NCBI GenBank assembly: GCA_017471185.1
Contig: JAFUVZ010000061.1
Span: 1-35,860, forward strand
Source of the DNA: Bacteroidaceae bacterium
Lineage (GTDB): Bacteria; Bacteroidota; Bacteroidia; Bacteroidales; Bacteroidaceae
Length of the DNA stretch: 35,860 bases
Reading direction: 5' to 3'
Below, piece by piece: positions 15,603 to 24,696 of this stretch. A program made the translations under genes and the position numbers. How positions within the stretch are numbered: the stretch's first letter is position 1; each line of letters begins with the position of its first letter. The notes beneath the pieces were generated by a model. That model searched no databases. It was not told the origin of the DNA and saw only the letters and a program-made list of their open reading frames with translations.

Positions 15603-17792
15603 ATGGATTTGAAGACCATTGATGAACAATTCAAACAGGCTGCAAGGCTATTAGACCAGAACAGGATGAAAGAGGCTTTGGCATTGCTGGAGCCGATGGC
15701 TCAGACATGTGGTGACTATCAACTTCTGGATGAGCTACACGCTGTGCAGACCTCATATCGTTACATGTTGCAATACATGGAGCAAGGCATGAATGACCCG
15801 GAACGCAAAACATTATACCACGACTTACTGGCTAAGTCTTACGTTTTGGCTGACCAGATTTATCTCGCTTCGCAGGAAGGCCTGTCGCAGAAATATTACT
15901 TTGCCCTCAGAAGACAATATAAATTACATTCACAGGACATCAGTATGGAAAAAGCCTTGGCCACCCTTGAGTCTTTTCAAGATAGCGTGAGCGTGAACCA
16001 ACTGTTAAGAGATGAAAAGAAACTGATAGAGGACCTGGAGATGCACGAAGCAGTATTGCATAATATGTTCATGACAACTTGGATTAACAGCCGGTGGAAC
16101 CATGCAGAAAAAGAATGTGCCTATAAGTATCTAAGTTCAGAATCCATAACATCCAATGACTTGTCTATTTTCGTGAGTGCTGTTACCATGAGCCTGCTCA
16201 ATTGTTTTGACGAAGCGAAAATGCTTTGGTTATTGGAGACTTTCTATCACAAAGACACTCAAGTGAAAATACGCGCCCAAGTAGGCTTCGTATTAGTTGT
16301 TCACAAGCACTACAAACGTATCGGTCTCTATCCTGGCATCATGGCAAGAATCAGTCTCATGCAAGATGAGCAGGCATCATTCGCCGATGACATCAATGAC
16401 ATTTTCATTCAGTTGTTACGCAGTCAGGACACTGAGCGCATCAACAAGACCATGAACGAAGAGATTGTTCCTGAAGTAATGAAGAAAGTGCAGGATATGC
16501 AACAAAGGAAGAACATCCTGGAAGACAGCGATGAAATGGACATGAATCCTGAATGGATGTTCGATTTAGGCTCCAAGCTCAACAACAAGATGCGTAAGAT
16601 TGGGGAACTCCAGATGGAAGGAGGCGATGTCAACATGGCTACTTTCTCACACATGAAGCGTTTCAAGTTCTTTGAAAGCATGAGCAACTGGTTCTATCCG
16701 TTTGAGCCTCTTCATTCTTCTGTGGTCAGAACACTTGGCATTAACCCTACTGGTAAAAGTAAGCTGGAGTTGAAGTTCTTACAAATAGGTATGTTTTGCA
16801 ATAGTGACAGCTATTCTTTGATATTCATGATGCAACAGATGGCAGAAGACCAGCGAAGAATTGTTCTTGAACAGATTTCATCTAACAATATTGAAGGGCT
16901 GATTCAAGAAGCCGGCAGCGACAAATTAAGTTCCTACACCACTTCCCCGATAGGAATCCGTAGGTTTTATATACAAGACCTCTATCGATTCTTTAAGTTG
17001 TTCCCCTTGAAGGGAGAGTTTACTGATCCTTTCTCAAGCAAGCTGGCTCTTTACATGAATCCTATATTAAGCCCTATTCTCCAAGAGCCCCACTTATTAC
17101 AGAAAGCTGCAGACTTCCAGTTTAAGGCAGAACGATACAACGAAGCAATTGAAACTTATGCCTTTATGATTTCCAAAGGAGCGAATGTCTCCGACATCTA
17201 TCAACGTGCGGGATTCTGCGAGCAGAAGCGAAGAAATTACGAACAGGCCATCAATTATTACGAGAAAGCAGACATCGCCAATACAGGCAACGCATGGACC
17301 CTACGTCATCTGGCAGCATGCTACCGCCATCAGTCCGAGTTTCAGAAAGCGCTGGATTGTTATGAGCAATTGTTGAAGAAAGAACCTGAAAATCTAACCT
17401 TCGTCTATGGCAAAGCCTGTTGCTTGATGGAGCGACTACAATATGAGGAAGCCTTGCAGTGTTTTTACCAGATAGATTTAACGGAAGACAACAACTTAAA
17501 AGCTTGGCGTGGCATTGCCTGGTGCTGCTTCATGACTGGTAAGATGAAACAAGCCCATAAATATTACGACCGTATCATCAATAGCAAACCGACAGCAACC
17601 GACTGGCTGAATGCCGGACATGCATCATGGTGCAGCGGTAATCTTTCCCAAGCATTAGAGCGTTATCGCAATGCAGCAAGTCTTTCCACATCGCCAGATG
17701 TTTTCCGTGAAAGCCTGTTTGGAGACAAAGAAATGCTGATGTCAAAGGGGATTTCCTCAACTGATTTCCTACTGATGATGGAACTGATATAA
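15603..17792 (+). CDS. Large tetratricopeptide-repeat protein
   Basis: A 729-residue protein without signal peptide. The C-terminal third (about 500-690) has successive TPR-like helices, for example AERYNEAIETYAFMISKG, RRNYEQAINYYEKADI and QSEFQKALDCYEQLLKKEP. The N-terminal two thirds are helical without clear repeats. It is probably a cytosolic scaffold for protein-protein contacts, and no partner is indicated. Its last 24 bp overlap the end of maf on the other strand. The start at 15603 follows an AAGAGATAGAG stretch. Confidence 0.85.
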   Translation: MDLKTIDEQFKQAARLLDQNRMKEALALLEPMAQTCGDYQLLDELHAVQTSYRYMLQYMEQGMNDPERKTLYHDLLAKSYVLADQIYLASQEGLSQKYYFALRRQYKLHSQDISMEKALATLESFQDSVSVNQLLRDEKKLIEDLEMHEAVLHNMFMTTWINSRWNHAEKECAYKYLSSESITSNDLSIFVSAVTMSLLNCFDEAKMLWLLETFYHKDTQVKIRAQVGFVLVVHKHYKRIGLYPGIMARISLMQDEQASFADDINDIFIQLLRSQDTERINKTMNEEIVPEVMKKVQDMQQRKNILEDSDEMDMNPEWMFDLGSKLNNKMRKIGELQMEGGDVNMATFSHMKRFKFFESMSNWFYPFEPLHSSVVRTLGINPTGKSKLELKFLQIGMFCNSDSYSLIFMMQQMAEDQRRIVLEQISSNNIEGLIQEAGSDKLSSYTTSPIGIRRFYIQDLYRFFKLFPLKGEFTDPFSSKLALYMNPILSPILQEPHLLQKAADFQFKAERYNEAIETYAFMISKGANVSDIYQRAGFCEQKRRNYEQAINYYEKADIANTGNAWTLRHLAACYRHQSEFQKALDCYEQLLKKEPENLTFVYGKACCLMERLQYEEALQCFYQIDLTEDNNLKAWRGIAWCCFMTGKMKQAHKYYDRIINSKPTATDWLNAGHASWCSGNLSQALERYRNAASLSTSPDVFRESLFGDKEMLMSKGISSTDFLLMMELI

Positions 17793-18353
17793 CTCTTTAT
17801 AAAGCCGCTGTACAGGAAGCCCCATCACATTGAAGTAGCTTCCTTCGATACGCTCAACGCCAATGTAGCCTATCCATTCCTGTACGCCATATGATCCTGC
17901 CTTGTCAAAAGGTTTATATCTATCCACATAATAGCTGATTTCGCTATCAGTCAATGCACAGAAAGTCACCTTAGTCTCAGCAAAGAAACTACGCTGTTTC
18001 TCTGTCGTTGTCAGGGTAACCCCAGTAAAAACCTCATGCGTATGACCTGAGAGCTTATGCAGCATATCGATGGCCTCTACCCTGTCATGAGGCTTACCCA
18101 GGACTTCGTCATTTAGCCATACAATGGTATCGGCTGTTATGATCAGTTCCCCAGGCTTCAACATCGCCACGTATGCATCAGCCTTCTCTTTTGATATATA
18201 AAGAGGTATCTCTCCACCTTTCAGTCCTACAGGATATGACTCATCAATATCTGGCAGAGTCCGGACTTCATAATCCAACCCCAATCCTGCCAGCAACTCT
18301 TTTCTGCGAGGGGAATTACTCGCCAATATGATTTGATATTGAAGATTTAACAT
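17769..18353 (-). CDS. maf: Maf-like nucleoside triphosphate pyrophosphatase
   Basis: A 194-residue Maf/Ham1-fold house-cleaning pyrophosphatase that hydrolyses non-canonical NTPs (dTTP/UTP class or m7GTP class). It starts with the family signature LASNSPRRKELL near residue 9 and has ITADTIVW and GSYGVQEWIGYIGVERIEGSYFNVMGLP. The frame is open to 18413, but upstream residues lie within kdsC, so I chose the ATG at 18353. It follows kdsC by 19 bp and ends overlapping the TPR gene tail-to-tail. Confidence 0.93.
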   Translation of the reverse strand: MLNLQYQIILASNSPRRKELLAGLGLDYEVRTLPDIDESYPVGLKGGEIPLYISKEKADAYVAMLKPGELIITADTIVWLNDEVLGKPHDRVEAIDMLHKLSGHTHEVFTGVTLTTTEKQRSFFAETKVTFCALTDSEISYYVDRYKPFDKAGSYGVQEWIGYIGVERIEGSYFNVMGLPVQRLYKELYQFHHQ

Positions 18354-18372
18354 TGAATTTAGGAATTTATGG

Positions 18373-18903
18373 TTACCAACCAAAGGCATCAGCATTATGC
18401 AGCCACATACCATTAGCCTTAAGATACTGCTCTACAATATCACGGCCTACCCCATAGCCTCCATTGGCATGTGATATATATTTCGCCACATCCTTTACCT
18501 CTGGAGCAGCATCAGCAGGACAACAAGGCAGACCACACACCTGCATGACCTCAATATCAGGTATGTCATCACCTACAAAAAGGATTTCCTCATCTTTGAG
18601 GTTATAACGCGCCTTAAACTCTTCGTAGCTGTTTATCTTCCTTGACGCTCCAAGCACGACATTCTCGGGCTTCAAACCCAGTTTTTCATAACGCAGCCTA
18701 ACAGCCTCAGATGTACCCCCAGATATAATACCCAGATTAACACCCAGTTGGGTAGCCCTATGCATAGCATATCCATCCTTGATGTTTACCGTACGCATAG
18801 GGACACCTTCGTCATTAATAGACACAACATTGGCACTCAGCACCCCGTCAATGTCAAACAGCAAAGCCTTAATCTTCGTCAGATCATAATTGATACAACC
18901 CAT
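18373..18903 (-). CDS. kdsC: 3-deoxy-D-manno-octulosonate 8-phosphate phosphatase
   Basis: A 176-residue HAD-superfamily C0-type phosphatase. The DxD nucleophile motif is FDIDGVL, and GISGG and [11 protein letters not shown] are motifs II and IV. The missing cap domain and the length match KdsC, which makes Kdo for lipopolysaccharide. It is co-transcribed with maf. TATATTTG on the minus strand (18938-18931) is a good -7 box 28 bp before the start. Confidence 0.9.
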   Translation of the reverse strand: MGCINYDLTKIKALLFDIDGVLSANVVSINDEGVPMRTVNIKDGYAMHRATQLGVNLGIISGGTSEAVRLRYEKLGLKPENVVLGASRKINSYEEFKARYNLKDEEILFVGDDIPDIEVMQVCGLPCCPADAAPEVKDVAKYISHANGGYGVGRDIVEQYLKANGMWLHNADAFGW

Positions 18904-18930
18904 CTTTATATTTTTTTATGATGATTCATG

Positions 18931-18938
18931 CAAATATA
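18931..18938 (-). promoter_or_regulatory. -7 box of the kdsC-maf promoter
   Basis: TATATTTG on the minus strand matches TAnnTTTG and lies 28 bp before the kdsC start. Confidence 0.55.
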
Positions 18939-18952
18939 CGAAATATTATTGA

Positions 18953-18960
18953 TAACTTTG
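18953..18960 (+). promoter_or_regulatory. -7 box upstream of the FemAB-like gene
   Basis: TAACTTTG matches TAnnTTTG. It ends 6 bp before the ATG at 18967, so the transcript would have almost no leader. Confidence 0.55.
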
Positions 18961-18966
18961 CTCCAA

Positions 18967-19971
18967 ATGGCATATAAACTGACATCATATTACCGTGGAA
19001 GCCATGTGCCCGACCTGCCAGGCAATGACACATTCCACTCCAACGCTTTATTTCATATCTTCGAAGGTACACCCGAATGTAATCCTGTATTGCTGACGGT
19101 AAGCGAAGACGGTAAGGTTTTGGGGAAAATGCTCGCTGTAGTTCAACGTATCATACGCATCATGCCATTTTATCACATACGCAGATGTGTGTCATACGGA
19201 ACGGGAGAATTCTTCTGTCCCAATGAGCAACGTGAGGAGATATTCCAGTTGCTTCTTACAGAAGTGACGAGATACGCAAACCGTATGGGCTGTTTTGTGA
19301 TTGAATTGAGAAACCTGCCCACACCTCTGAGTGGATTTGGAACCTTCAAGCTAAACGGCTATTTCGCAGTGAACTGGCTAAGGGTACGCAATAAATTTGA
19401 TAATGATAGTATGCCTGTGGAGCAGTCGTTCAGCAACTCACGAAGGAGGCAAGTACGCAAGGCCATAAAAAACGGAGCCGAGACATCCGTTGCACAAACC
19501 GCTGCCGAGATCAAAGAGTTTGCTCAGATGCTGAAGCTCAATTACCTGTCTAAACTCAGGAAACACCTTCCTGCCATGGAATTCTTCCAGCAAATTCAGA
19601 AAGCCAACATCAAACTTGATGACAAAGACTGGCAACGATTTAAGATATTCGTGGTGAAATTCCAACGGAAGATTATCGGTGGCTGCGTTTGCATCTTCTC
19701 AGGAGAAACGGCATTCGTATGGTTTTCTGGAGGCATGAACAAGACCTATATGTTGCAATATCCAGGCGTGATGGCCGTTTGGCAGGCATTGAAGGATGCC
19801 AAGGAAGCAGGTTACAAATACCTGGAGTTTATGGATGTGGGCATGCCTTTCCGTGAACACGGTTATAGAGAATTCGTCCTGCGTTTCGGGGGAGAACAAA
19901 TCAGTACTCGCCGCTGGTTCCTTTTCAATTGGAAATGGCTCAACAAGCTTTGCCACTGGTTCTACGATTAG
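18967..19971 (+). CDS. FemAB/GNAT-type acyltransferase
   Basis: A protein of about 334 residues with a double GNAT-like fold of the FemAB/PF13480 type. A first half with RCVSYGTGEFFCPNEQ is followed by a basic segment, FSNSRRRQVRKAIKNG, typical of FemAB-like proteins, then a second domain ending with FMDVGMPFREHGYREFVLRFGG. Relatives transfer acyl or aminoacyl groups to cell-wall or polysaccharide precursors, and the exact substrate is not evident. The frame also has an ATG at 18928, but the -7 box TAACTTTG at 18953-18960 lies downstream of it, so I prefer the ATG at 18967. It diverges from kdsC, a lipopolysaccharide gene. Confidence 0.8.
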   Translation: MAYKLTSYYRGSHVPDLPGNDTFHSNALFHIFEGTPECNPVLLTVSEDGKVLGKMLAVVQRIIRIMPFYHIRRCVSYGTGEFFCPNEQREEIFQLLLTEVTRYANRMGCFVIELRNLPTPLSGFGTFKLNGYFAVNWLRVRNKFDNDSMPVEQSFSNSRRRQVRKAIKNGAETSVAQTAAEIKEFAQMLKLNYLSKLRKHLPAMEFFQQIQKANIKLDDKDWQRFKIFVVKFQRKIIGGCVCIFSGETAFVWFSGGMNKTYMLQYPGVMAVWQALKDAKEAGYKYLEFMDVGMPFREHGYREFVLRFGGEQISTRRWFLFNWKWLNKLCHWFYD

Positions 19972-19991
19972 CCTCTCTACACCCTACTCCA

Positions 19992-21560
19992 TTAAAACTC
20001 TGAAGTAAAATGGAACTTGATATGCTTAAAGTCCTGCTGAGCCATCGACAACACATATGAGCTGTCAGCCAGATATACGTCCCTACCCTCACGGTCTTTA
20101 GCCATATACTGGTACTTACGCTTCATGAAGTCCTGCAGTTCAGCCTCATCATCGCTCTCTATCCAGCAAGCCTTAAACAAATGAACGGGCTCCCAACGGC
20201 AACTGGCATTATACTCGTTGAGTAATCTGTACTGGATTACCTCAAACTGCAATTGCCCAACTGTACCAATAATCTTGCGTCCGTTAAACTGATTGACAAA
20301 CAACTGAGCCACACCCTCATCCATCAGCTGGTCAATACCTTTGGCAAGCTGCTTCTGCTTCATAGGATCAGCGTTCTCAATATACTTGAACATCTCTGGA
20401 GAGAAGCTTGGCAATCCACGGAAATGCAGATGTTCACCTTCAGTCAGCGTGTCTCCGATTTTGAAAATGCCATTGTCTGGCAAACCTATGATGTCGCCAG
20501 CCCAAGCCTCATCCACCGTACTCTTGCGTTGTGCCATAAACTGCACAGGAGAGGTAAAGCGCATAGACTTGTCATGACGTACATGATAATATGGTGTGTT
20601 TCGGGTGAACTTACCTGAGCAAACCTTACAGAAGGCGATACAAGAACGGTGATTCGGATCAATATTGGCTGTAATCTTGAAGACAAAACCCGTAAACTTA
20701 GGTTCTTCTGGATTTACCTCACGTTCCGTAGCCATCACAGGACGGGGGCAAGGTGCTATCTCCACGAAACAATCAAGCAGTTCCTGCACGCCGAAATTGT
20801 TTAACGCAGAGCCAAAGAACACCGGAGCCAGCTTACCATCCAGATACTGCTGACGGTCAAAGTCTGGATAAACACCAGAGAGCAGCTCCAGGTCATTGCG
20901 CAGCTGTTCTGCCAATTTTTCACCAATATGCTTTTCCAATTCTTCCGTGTTGATATCCACCTCATATTTCTCTGTCACCACTTGCTTGGAAGGCTGGAAC
21001 AGATTGAGCTTCTGCTCATAGATATTATACACGCCCTTGAAACGCTGTCCCATATCAATCGGCCAAGACAATGGACGCACACTGATTTGCAACTGGTCCT
21101 CCAGTTCATCCAACAAGTCAAAAGGATCCTTACCCTCACGGTCCATCTTATTGACGAATATGATAACAGGCGTATTCCTCATGCGGCAAACCTCCATCAG
21201 CTTCAAGGTCTGCGCCTCTACACCCTTGGCTGCATCCACCACGATGATAACGCTGTCAACAGCAGTCAGCGTTCGATAAGTATCCTCTGCGAAGTCCTGG
21301 TGTCCGGGAGTATCAAGGATATTTATCTTATAGTCATGGTAGTCGAACTCCAGCACGGAAGTAGTGACAGAAATACCACGCTGTTTCTCAATGTCCATCC
21401 AGTCGGAAGTTGCAGTCTTGCGTATCTTATTGCTCTTCACGGCTCCAGCCACTTGAATCTGTCCGCCAAAGAGCAATAGTTTCTCTGTCAATGAAGTCTT
21501 ACCAGCATCTGGGTGCGCCACGATGGCGAATGTACGTCTTCTTGCTATCTCGTTGTTCAT
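19992..21560 (-). CDS. prfC: Peptide chain release factor 3
   Basis: A 522-residue translational GTPase that recycles RF1/RF2 from the ribosome. G1 is AHPDAGKT (15-22), G3 DTPGHQDF and G4 NKMD, with the RF3-specific GISVTTSV region and a C-terminal domain of usual length. It converges with the FemAB-like gene with only 20 bp between stops and no visible terminator. Its -7 box, TAACTTTG (minus strand 21594-21587), lies within the terminator hairpin of the upstream gene. Confidence 0.96.
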   Translation of the reverse strand: MNNEIARRRTFAIVAHPDAGKTSLTEKLLLFGGQIQVAGAVKSNKIRKTATSDWMDIEKQRGISVTTSVLEFDYHDYKINILDTPGHQDFAEDTYRTLTAVDSVIIVVDAAKGVEAQTLKLMEVCRMRNTPVIIFVNKMDREGKDPFDLLDELEDQLQISVRPLSWPIDMGQRFKGVYNIYEQKLNLFQPSKQVVTEKYEVDINTEELEKHIGEKLAEQLRNDLELLSGVYPDFDRQQYLDGKLAPVFFGSALNNFGVQELLDCFVEIAPCPRPVMATEREVNPEEPKFTGFVFKITANIDPNHRSCIAFCKVCSGKFTRNTPYYHVRHDKSMRFTSPVQFMAQRKSTVDEAWAGDIIGLPDNGIFKIGDTLTEGEHLHFRGLPSFSPEMFKYIENADPMKQKQLAKGIDQLMDEGVAQLFVNQFNGRKIIGTVGQLQFEVIQYRLLNEYNASCRWEPVHLFKACWIESDDEAELQDFMKRKYQYMAKDREGRDVYLADSSYVLSMAQQDFKHIKFHFTSEF

Positions 21561-21571
21561 ATACGTCTAAT

Positions 21572-21617
21572 AAAAATTTGAGGTTGCAAAGTTAATAACT
21601 TTCTCCGCAACCTCAAA
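21572..21617 (-). terminator. Terminator of the DUF5009 gene overlapping the prfC promoter
   Basis: On the minus strand TTTGAGGTTGC (21617-21607) and GCAACCTCAAA (21587-21577) form a perfect 11-bp stem, followed by TTTTTATT. The 19-nt loop and the start of the 3' arm hold TAACTTTG (21594-21587), the likely -7 box of prfC, so termination and initiation share the same bases. Confidence 0.75.
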
Positions 21618-21628
21618 ATGATAAGCGT

Positions 21629-22747
21629 TTAAACCTTCAGGAATACCTTTTTCTTATATAAGAAATAAAGGAACAGCCAGCATACAGCCACATAACCCGC
21701 TGCGCTCAGGAACGGCTGGACAGATTCTGGCACCAACGCTATCAGGCCACCAAACAGCCTGTTTGCTGTATATTGGAAATTAATGAAATGCTGTGCCAGG
21801 TAGATGGTGATGGAATTCATACCTATCACCACGAAGAACAGAATCCATCCGCGATGGTTCTTCACATCAATGATGTAATAGAACAAAGCGAACATCAGCA
21901 CTGAATAGGCGCCAACCAGGCATACGAATGTGCTTGACCATACCATCTTATTGGAAGGATAGAAAGTGTTCCAAATCAAACCAACCACCAATAAGGCGAT
22001 ACCGGCATAGACCATATACAAGGTCTTTTTTGTAGGCGTCAATCCTTCTTTCTCATATTTTATCCACTCACCGGTAAACATGCCCAGTAATGCAGTAGCA
22101 ATGGCGGGGATTGTACTGAAGATGCCTTCAGGGTCATAATCGCCATAGTAGATTTTACCAGGCAACAATAAGCGGTCTATATAGCCAGCCAGACAACCTT
22201 CGCGCGTCAAAGGATCAGCACCCGGATGATCTGGAGCGCCCACGAAAGCGGATAAAAGCCAATAACCCACCAGTATCACCGCCACGATGCCTACACGGGT
22301 TTTCCACTTTGTATTCATGAAAATCAAGGCACCGAACATCCAAGCCAGACCGATTCGAGCCAACACACTGGCATAGCGTGCATGGACAAAATCCCAGCTC
22401 CCCAGGAAACCATTGTAAATGATACCCAACAGCACCAATGTGAGCCCACGACGAATGATTTTCTTATAAATCTGTCCTTCCGTCTTGCCCTGCAGACGCT
22501 GTTTCTCCAAGGAGAAAGGGAATGAGATACCTGCGATGAACAGGAACAGGGGGAAGATGGTGTCATGATGAGCCAGTCCGTCCCACTTCACGTGGTCCAT
22601 CTGTCCTGCCAGCCACTGGAAGAAATCATTGGGAAAGATTGTCGCCAGCGAAGCAATCAGCGTGGCGCCTCCCATGATGAAAAACATATCGAAGCCTCTG
22701 AGCGCATCAAGAGACTGCAGGCGTTGAGGCATTTTCTGCTTGTCCAT
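21629..22747 (-). CDS. DUF5009/NagX-like membrane acyltransferase
   Basis: A 372-residue polytopic membrane protein starting near SLDALRGFDMFFIMGG, the signature of the heparan-alpha-glucosaminide N-acetyltransferase-like group (DUF5009/DUF1624). It has about ten hydrophobic segments, a histidine-containing FHDT-like loop (LAHHDTIFPLFLFIAG) and a basic C-terminus. Members are thought to move acetyl groups across the membrane onto sugars. It diverges from a sugar transporter of the MFS type, which supports a role in amino-sugar or glycan use (inference). Confidence 0.8.
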   Translation of the reverse strand: MDKQKMPQRLQSLDALRGFDMFFIMGGATLIASLATIFPNDFFQWLAGQMDHVKWDGLAHHDTIFPLFLFIAGISFPFSLEKQRLQGKTEGQIYKKIIRRGLTLVLLGIIYNGFLGSWDFVHARYASVLARIGLAWMFGALIFMNTKWKTRVGIVAVILVGYWLLSAFVGAPDHPGADPLTREGCLAGYIDRLLLPGKIYYGDYDPEGIFSTIPAIATALLGMFTGEWIKYEKEGLTPTKKTLYMVYAGIALLVVGLIWNTFYPSNKMVWSSTFVCLVGAYSVLMFALFYYIIDVKNHRGWILFFVVIGMNSITIYLAQHFINFQYTANRLFGGLIALVPESVQPFLSAAGYVAVCWLFLYFLYKKKVFLKV

Positions 22748-22773
22748 GGTATAATATTTTTAAGGTTTTGATG

Positions 22774-22801
22774 CAAAGATAATAAAAAAACACTATCTTT
22801 G
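22774..22801. promoter_or_regulatory. Divergent -7 boxes for the DUF5009 and MFS genes
   Basis: TATCTTTG reads leftward at 22781-22774 and rightward at 22794-22801. The boxes face apart with 12 bp between them, so the two promoters probably share regulatory space. Confidence 0.6.
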
Positions 22802-22844
22802 TCTCATTATAACCTTAAAACTGAATATTAAAACTAAGAATACT

Positions 22845-24203
22845 ATGAAACAGATTCCTGACAAAAGCTTCTGGCAGCTTTGGAACATCAGCTTCGGCTT
22901 CTTTGGCGTACAGATTGCCTATGCCCTCCAGAGCGCCAATATCAGCCGCATTTTCTCCACTTTGGGCGCTGACCCGCATAACCTGAGTTATTTCTGGCTC
23001 CTGCCACCGTTGGCAGGCATCATTGTACAGCCTTTCGTGGGTGCCTGGAGTGACCGTACATGGACCCGCTGGGGGCGTCGCATACCTTATTTATTCTTAG
23101 GTTCACTGGTGGCAGTCATCGTGATGTGCCTCTTGCCTAACGCCGGCAGCTTCGGCATGGCCGTTGGCACAGCCATGATTTTCGGTCTGTTCTCACTGAT
23201 GTTCCTCGACACCAGCATCAACATGGCAATGCAACCGTTCAAGATGATGGTGGGCGACATGGTGAACAACAAGCAGAAAGGCCTGGCATACTCCATTCAG
23301 AGTTTCCTCTGCAATGCCGGTAGCCTGGTGGGCTATCTGTTCCCTTATATCTTCGCTTGGATTGGCATACAGAACACAGCAGCCCAGGGTGTGATTCCAG
23401 ATTCCGTTATCTATTCATTCTATATAGGAGCCGCTATCCTGATTCTGTGCGTGCTTTACACCACTTCGAAAGTAAAGGAATACCCACCTAAGGAATATGC
23501 AGAGTATCACGGCATTACCGAAGAATCTAAGAAAGAGAAGACCAACATGCTTCAACTGTTGGTCAAGGCTCCAAAGGCATTCTGGACAGTAGGTCTGGTA
23601 CAGTTCTTCTGCTGGTTCGCCTTCATGTTTATGTGGACCTACACCAACGGTTCCATCGCAGCCAATGTGTTTGACGCTCCTACCGTAACCAACGTGGTGG
23701 ATGGTGTACAGAAACTGGTGCTCGACACCACCAGTCCTCAGTATCAGGAAGCTGCCAACTGGGTAGGCGTCATCTTTGCCGTACAGGCCATAGGCTCTGT
23801 GCTGTGGGCTGTGGTCATCCCTATGTTCAAGAACCGCAAGCTGGTCTATGCATTGAGCCTCGTATTGGGTGGCATCGGCTTCATCTCCATCTATTTCGTG
23901 CATAACCAGTATGCCTTGTTCCTGAGCTTCCTGCTTATCGGATGTGCTTGGGCTGCTATGCTGGCCTTGCCGTTCACCATTCTGACCAATGCCCTGACCG
24001 GTGGCCACATGGGCACCTACTTAGGCTTGTTCAACGGAACTATCTGCGTGCCTCAGATTGTGGCAGCAGCCCTTGGTGGCAGCATCCTGAGCCTCATGAC
24101 CCCTGCAGGAGGTCTTTCTCCAGAGGTAAATATGATGGTGATAGCAGGCGTAATGCTGATTCTGGGTGCTTGTGCCGTATTTATCATCAAGGAGAAGGAA
24201 TAA
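22845..24203 (+). CDS. MFS sugar transporter (GPH/SLC45-like)
   Basis: A 452-residue inner-membrane transporter with twelve predicted helices. The N-terminal SFWQLWNISFGFFGVQIAYA and the loop GAWSDRTWTRWGRRIPYLF are typical of glycoside/disaccharide:cation symporters related to the maltose/sucrose branch. Expected role: proton-coupled uptake of a di- or oligosaccharide. It is divergent from the DUF5009 gene. Its TAA stop directly abuts the left inverted repeat of VapE cassette 2, whose hairpin and T-run may serve as its terminator. Confidence 0.9.
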   Translation: MKQIPDKSFWQLWNISFGFFGVQIAYALQSANISRIFSTLGADPHNLSYFWLLPPLAGIIVQPFVGAWSDRTWTRWGRRIPYLFLGSLVAVIVMCLLPNAGSFGMAVGTAMIFGLFSLMFLDTSINMAMQPFKMMVGDMVNNKQKGLAYSIQSFLCNAGSLVGYLFPYIFAWIGIQNTAAQGVIPDSVIYSFYIGAAILILCVLYTTSKVKEYPPKEYAEYHGITEESKKEKTNMLQLLVKAPKAFWTVGLVQFFCWFAFMFMWTYTNGSIAANVFDAPTVTNVVDGVQKLVLDTTSPQYQEAANWVGVIFAVQAIGSVLWAVVIPMFKNRKLVYALSLVLGGIGFISIYFVHNQYALFLSFLLIGCAWAAMLALPFTILTNALTGGHMGTYLGLFNGTICVPQIVAAALGGSILSLMTPAGGLSPEVNMMVIAGVMLILGACAVFIIKEKE

Positions 24204-24320
24204 AAAAACACAAGGATTCATATTTTTGCCTACACTCCTACACTACACTTCGGAAATGACTTTATACAGGGCGTTTCCGAAGTGTAGGCAAATGTGTAGT
24301 AGTGTAGGCAAATCTTTTTT
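24203..24320. repeat. Left terminal inverted repeat of VapE cassette 2
   Basis: Heptamers of the type [AC]CTACAC occur three times forward (24229, 24237, 24242) and three times reversed (24282, 24294, 24302). The repeat folds on itself: TTTGCCTACACT (24225-24236) pairs with AGTGTAGGCAAA (24301-24312), and ACACTTCGGAAA (24245-24256) with TTTCCGAAGTGT (24274-24285), around a 17-nt loop. A T-run at 24315-24320 could make it terminate MFS transcription. Confidence 0.88.
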
Positions 24321-24696
24321 CTTTTGTTACACCAGCGGGAAACTGATGCCTCGTTTAGTACCGCTAAGCAAGCCTTCAGGCGGTAGCTGATTCTTAAATT
24401 CTCTCGAGAATCTATGCGATTAGTTCAGGAAAGCAAGCCTCTTACTTGAAGTAATCAGGGCATTAGCTTCAAGTAATACATAAAGCATCGTTGGATAACC
24501 CTTCAGCCACCACCTCGTCATATCTTCGCAAACCGTTCTATACAGTAACGAGAGCCATTCTCATAAGCTTTGAGAACCGTCCTCGTTTTTTTGCAAAAAG
24601 GTCCAAAAAGGCGGAATAAGTTGGAAATAATTTGGAACTTTTAAGAATTTTTATTAACTTCGTGGGCATTTTTCACAAACATAAAAATTAACCATT
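24321..24696 (+). other. Structured leader of the cassette 2 ATPase gene
   Basis: A non-coding stretch with several inverted repeats: the palindromic ATTCTCTCGAGAAT (24398-24411), TTACTTGAAG/CTTCAAGTAA (24442-24451 and 24467-24476), and a terminator-like nested hairpin ACGAG/CTCGT (24548-24586) with an inner TTCTCA/TGAGAA and seven T residues. It also carries TACCGCTAAGCAAGCC and GCGGTAGCTGA, shared with the spacer behind cassette 1. A promoter follows at 24631-24662. Confidence 0.65.
24631..24662 (+). promoter_or_regulatory. Promoter of the cassette 2 ATPase gene
   Basis: TTTG (24631-24634), 20 bp, then TAACTTCG (24655-24662), a one-base variant of TAnnTTTG, 34 bp before the start. It lies just behind the terminator-like hairpin, which would insulate it from read-through. 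Confidence 0.65.
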
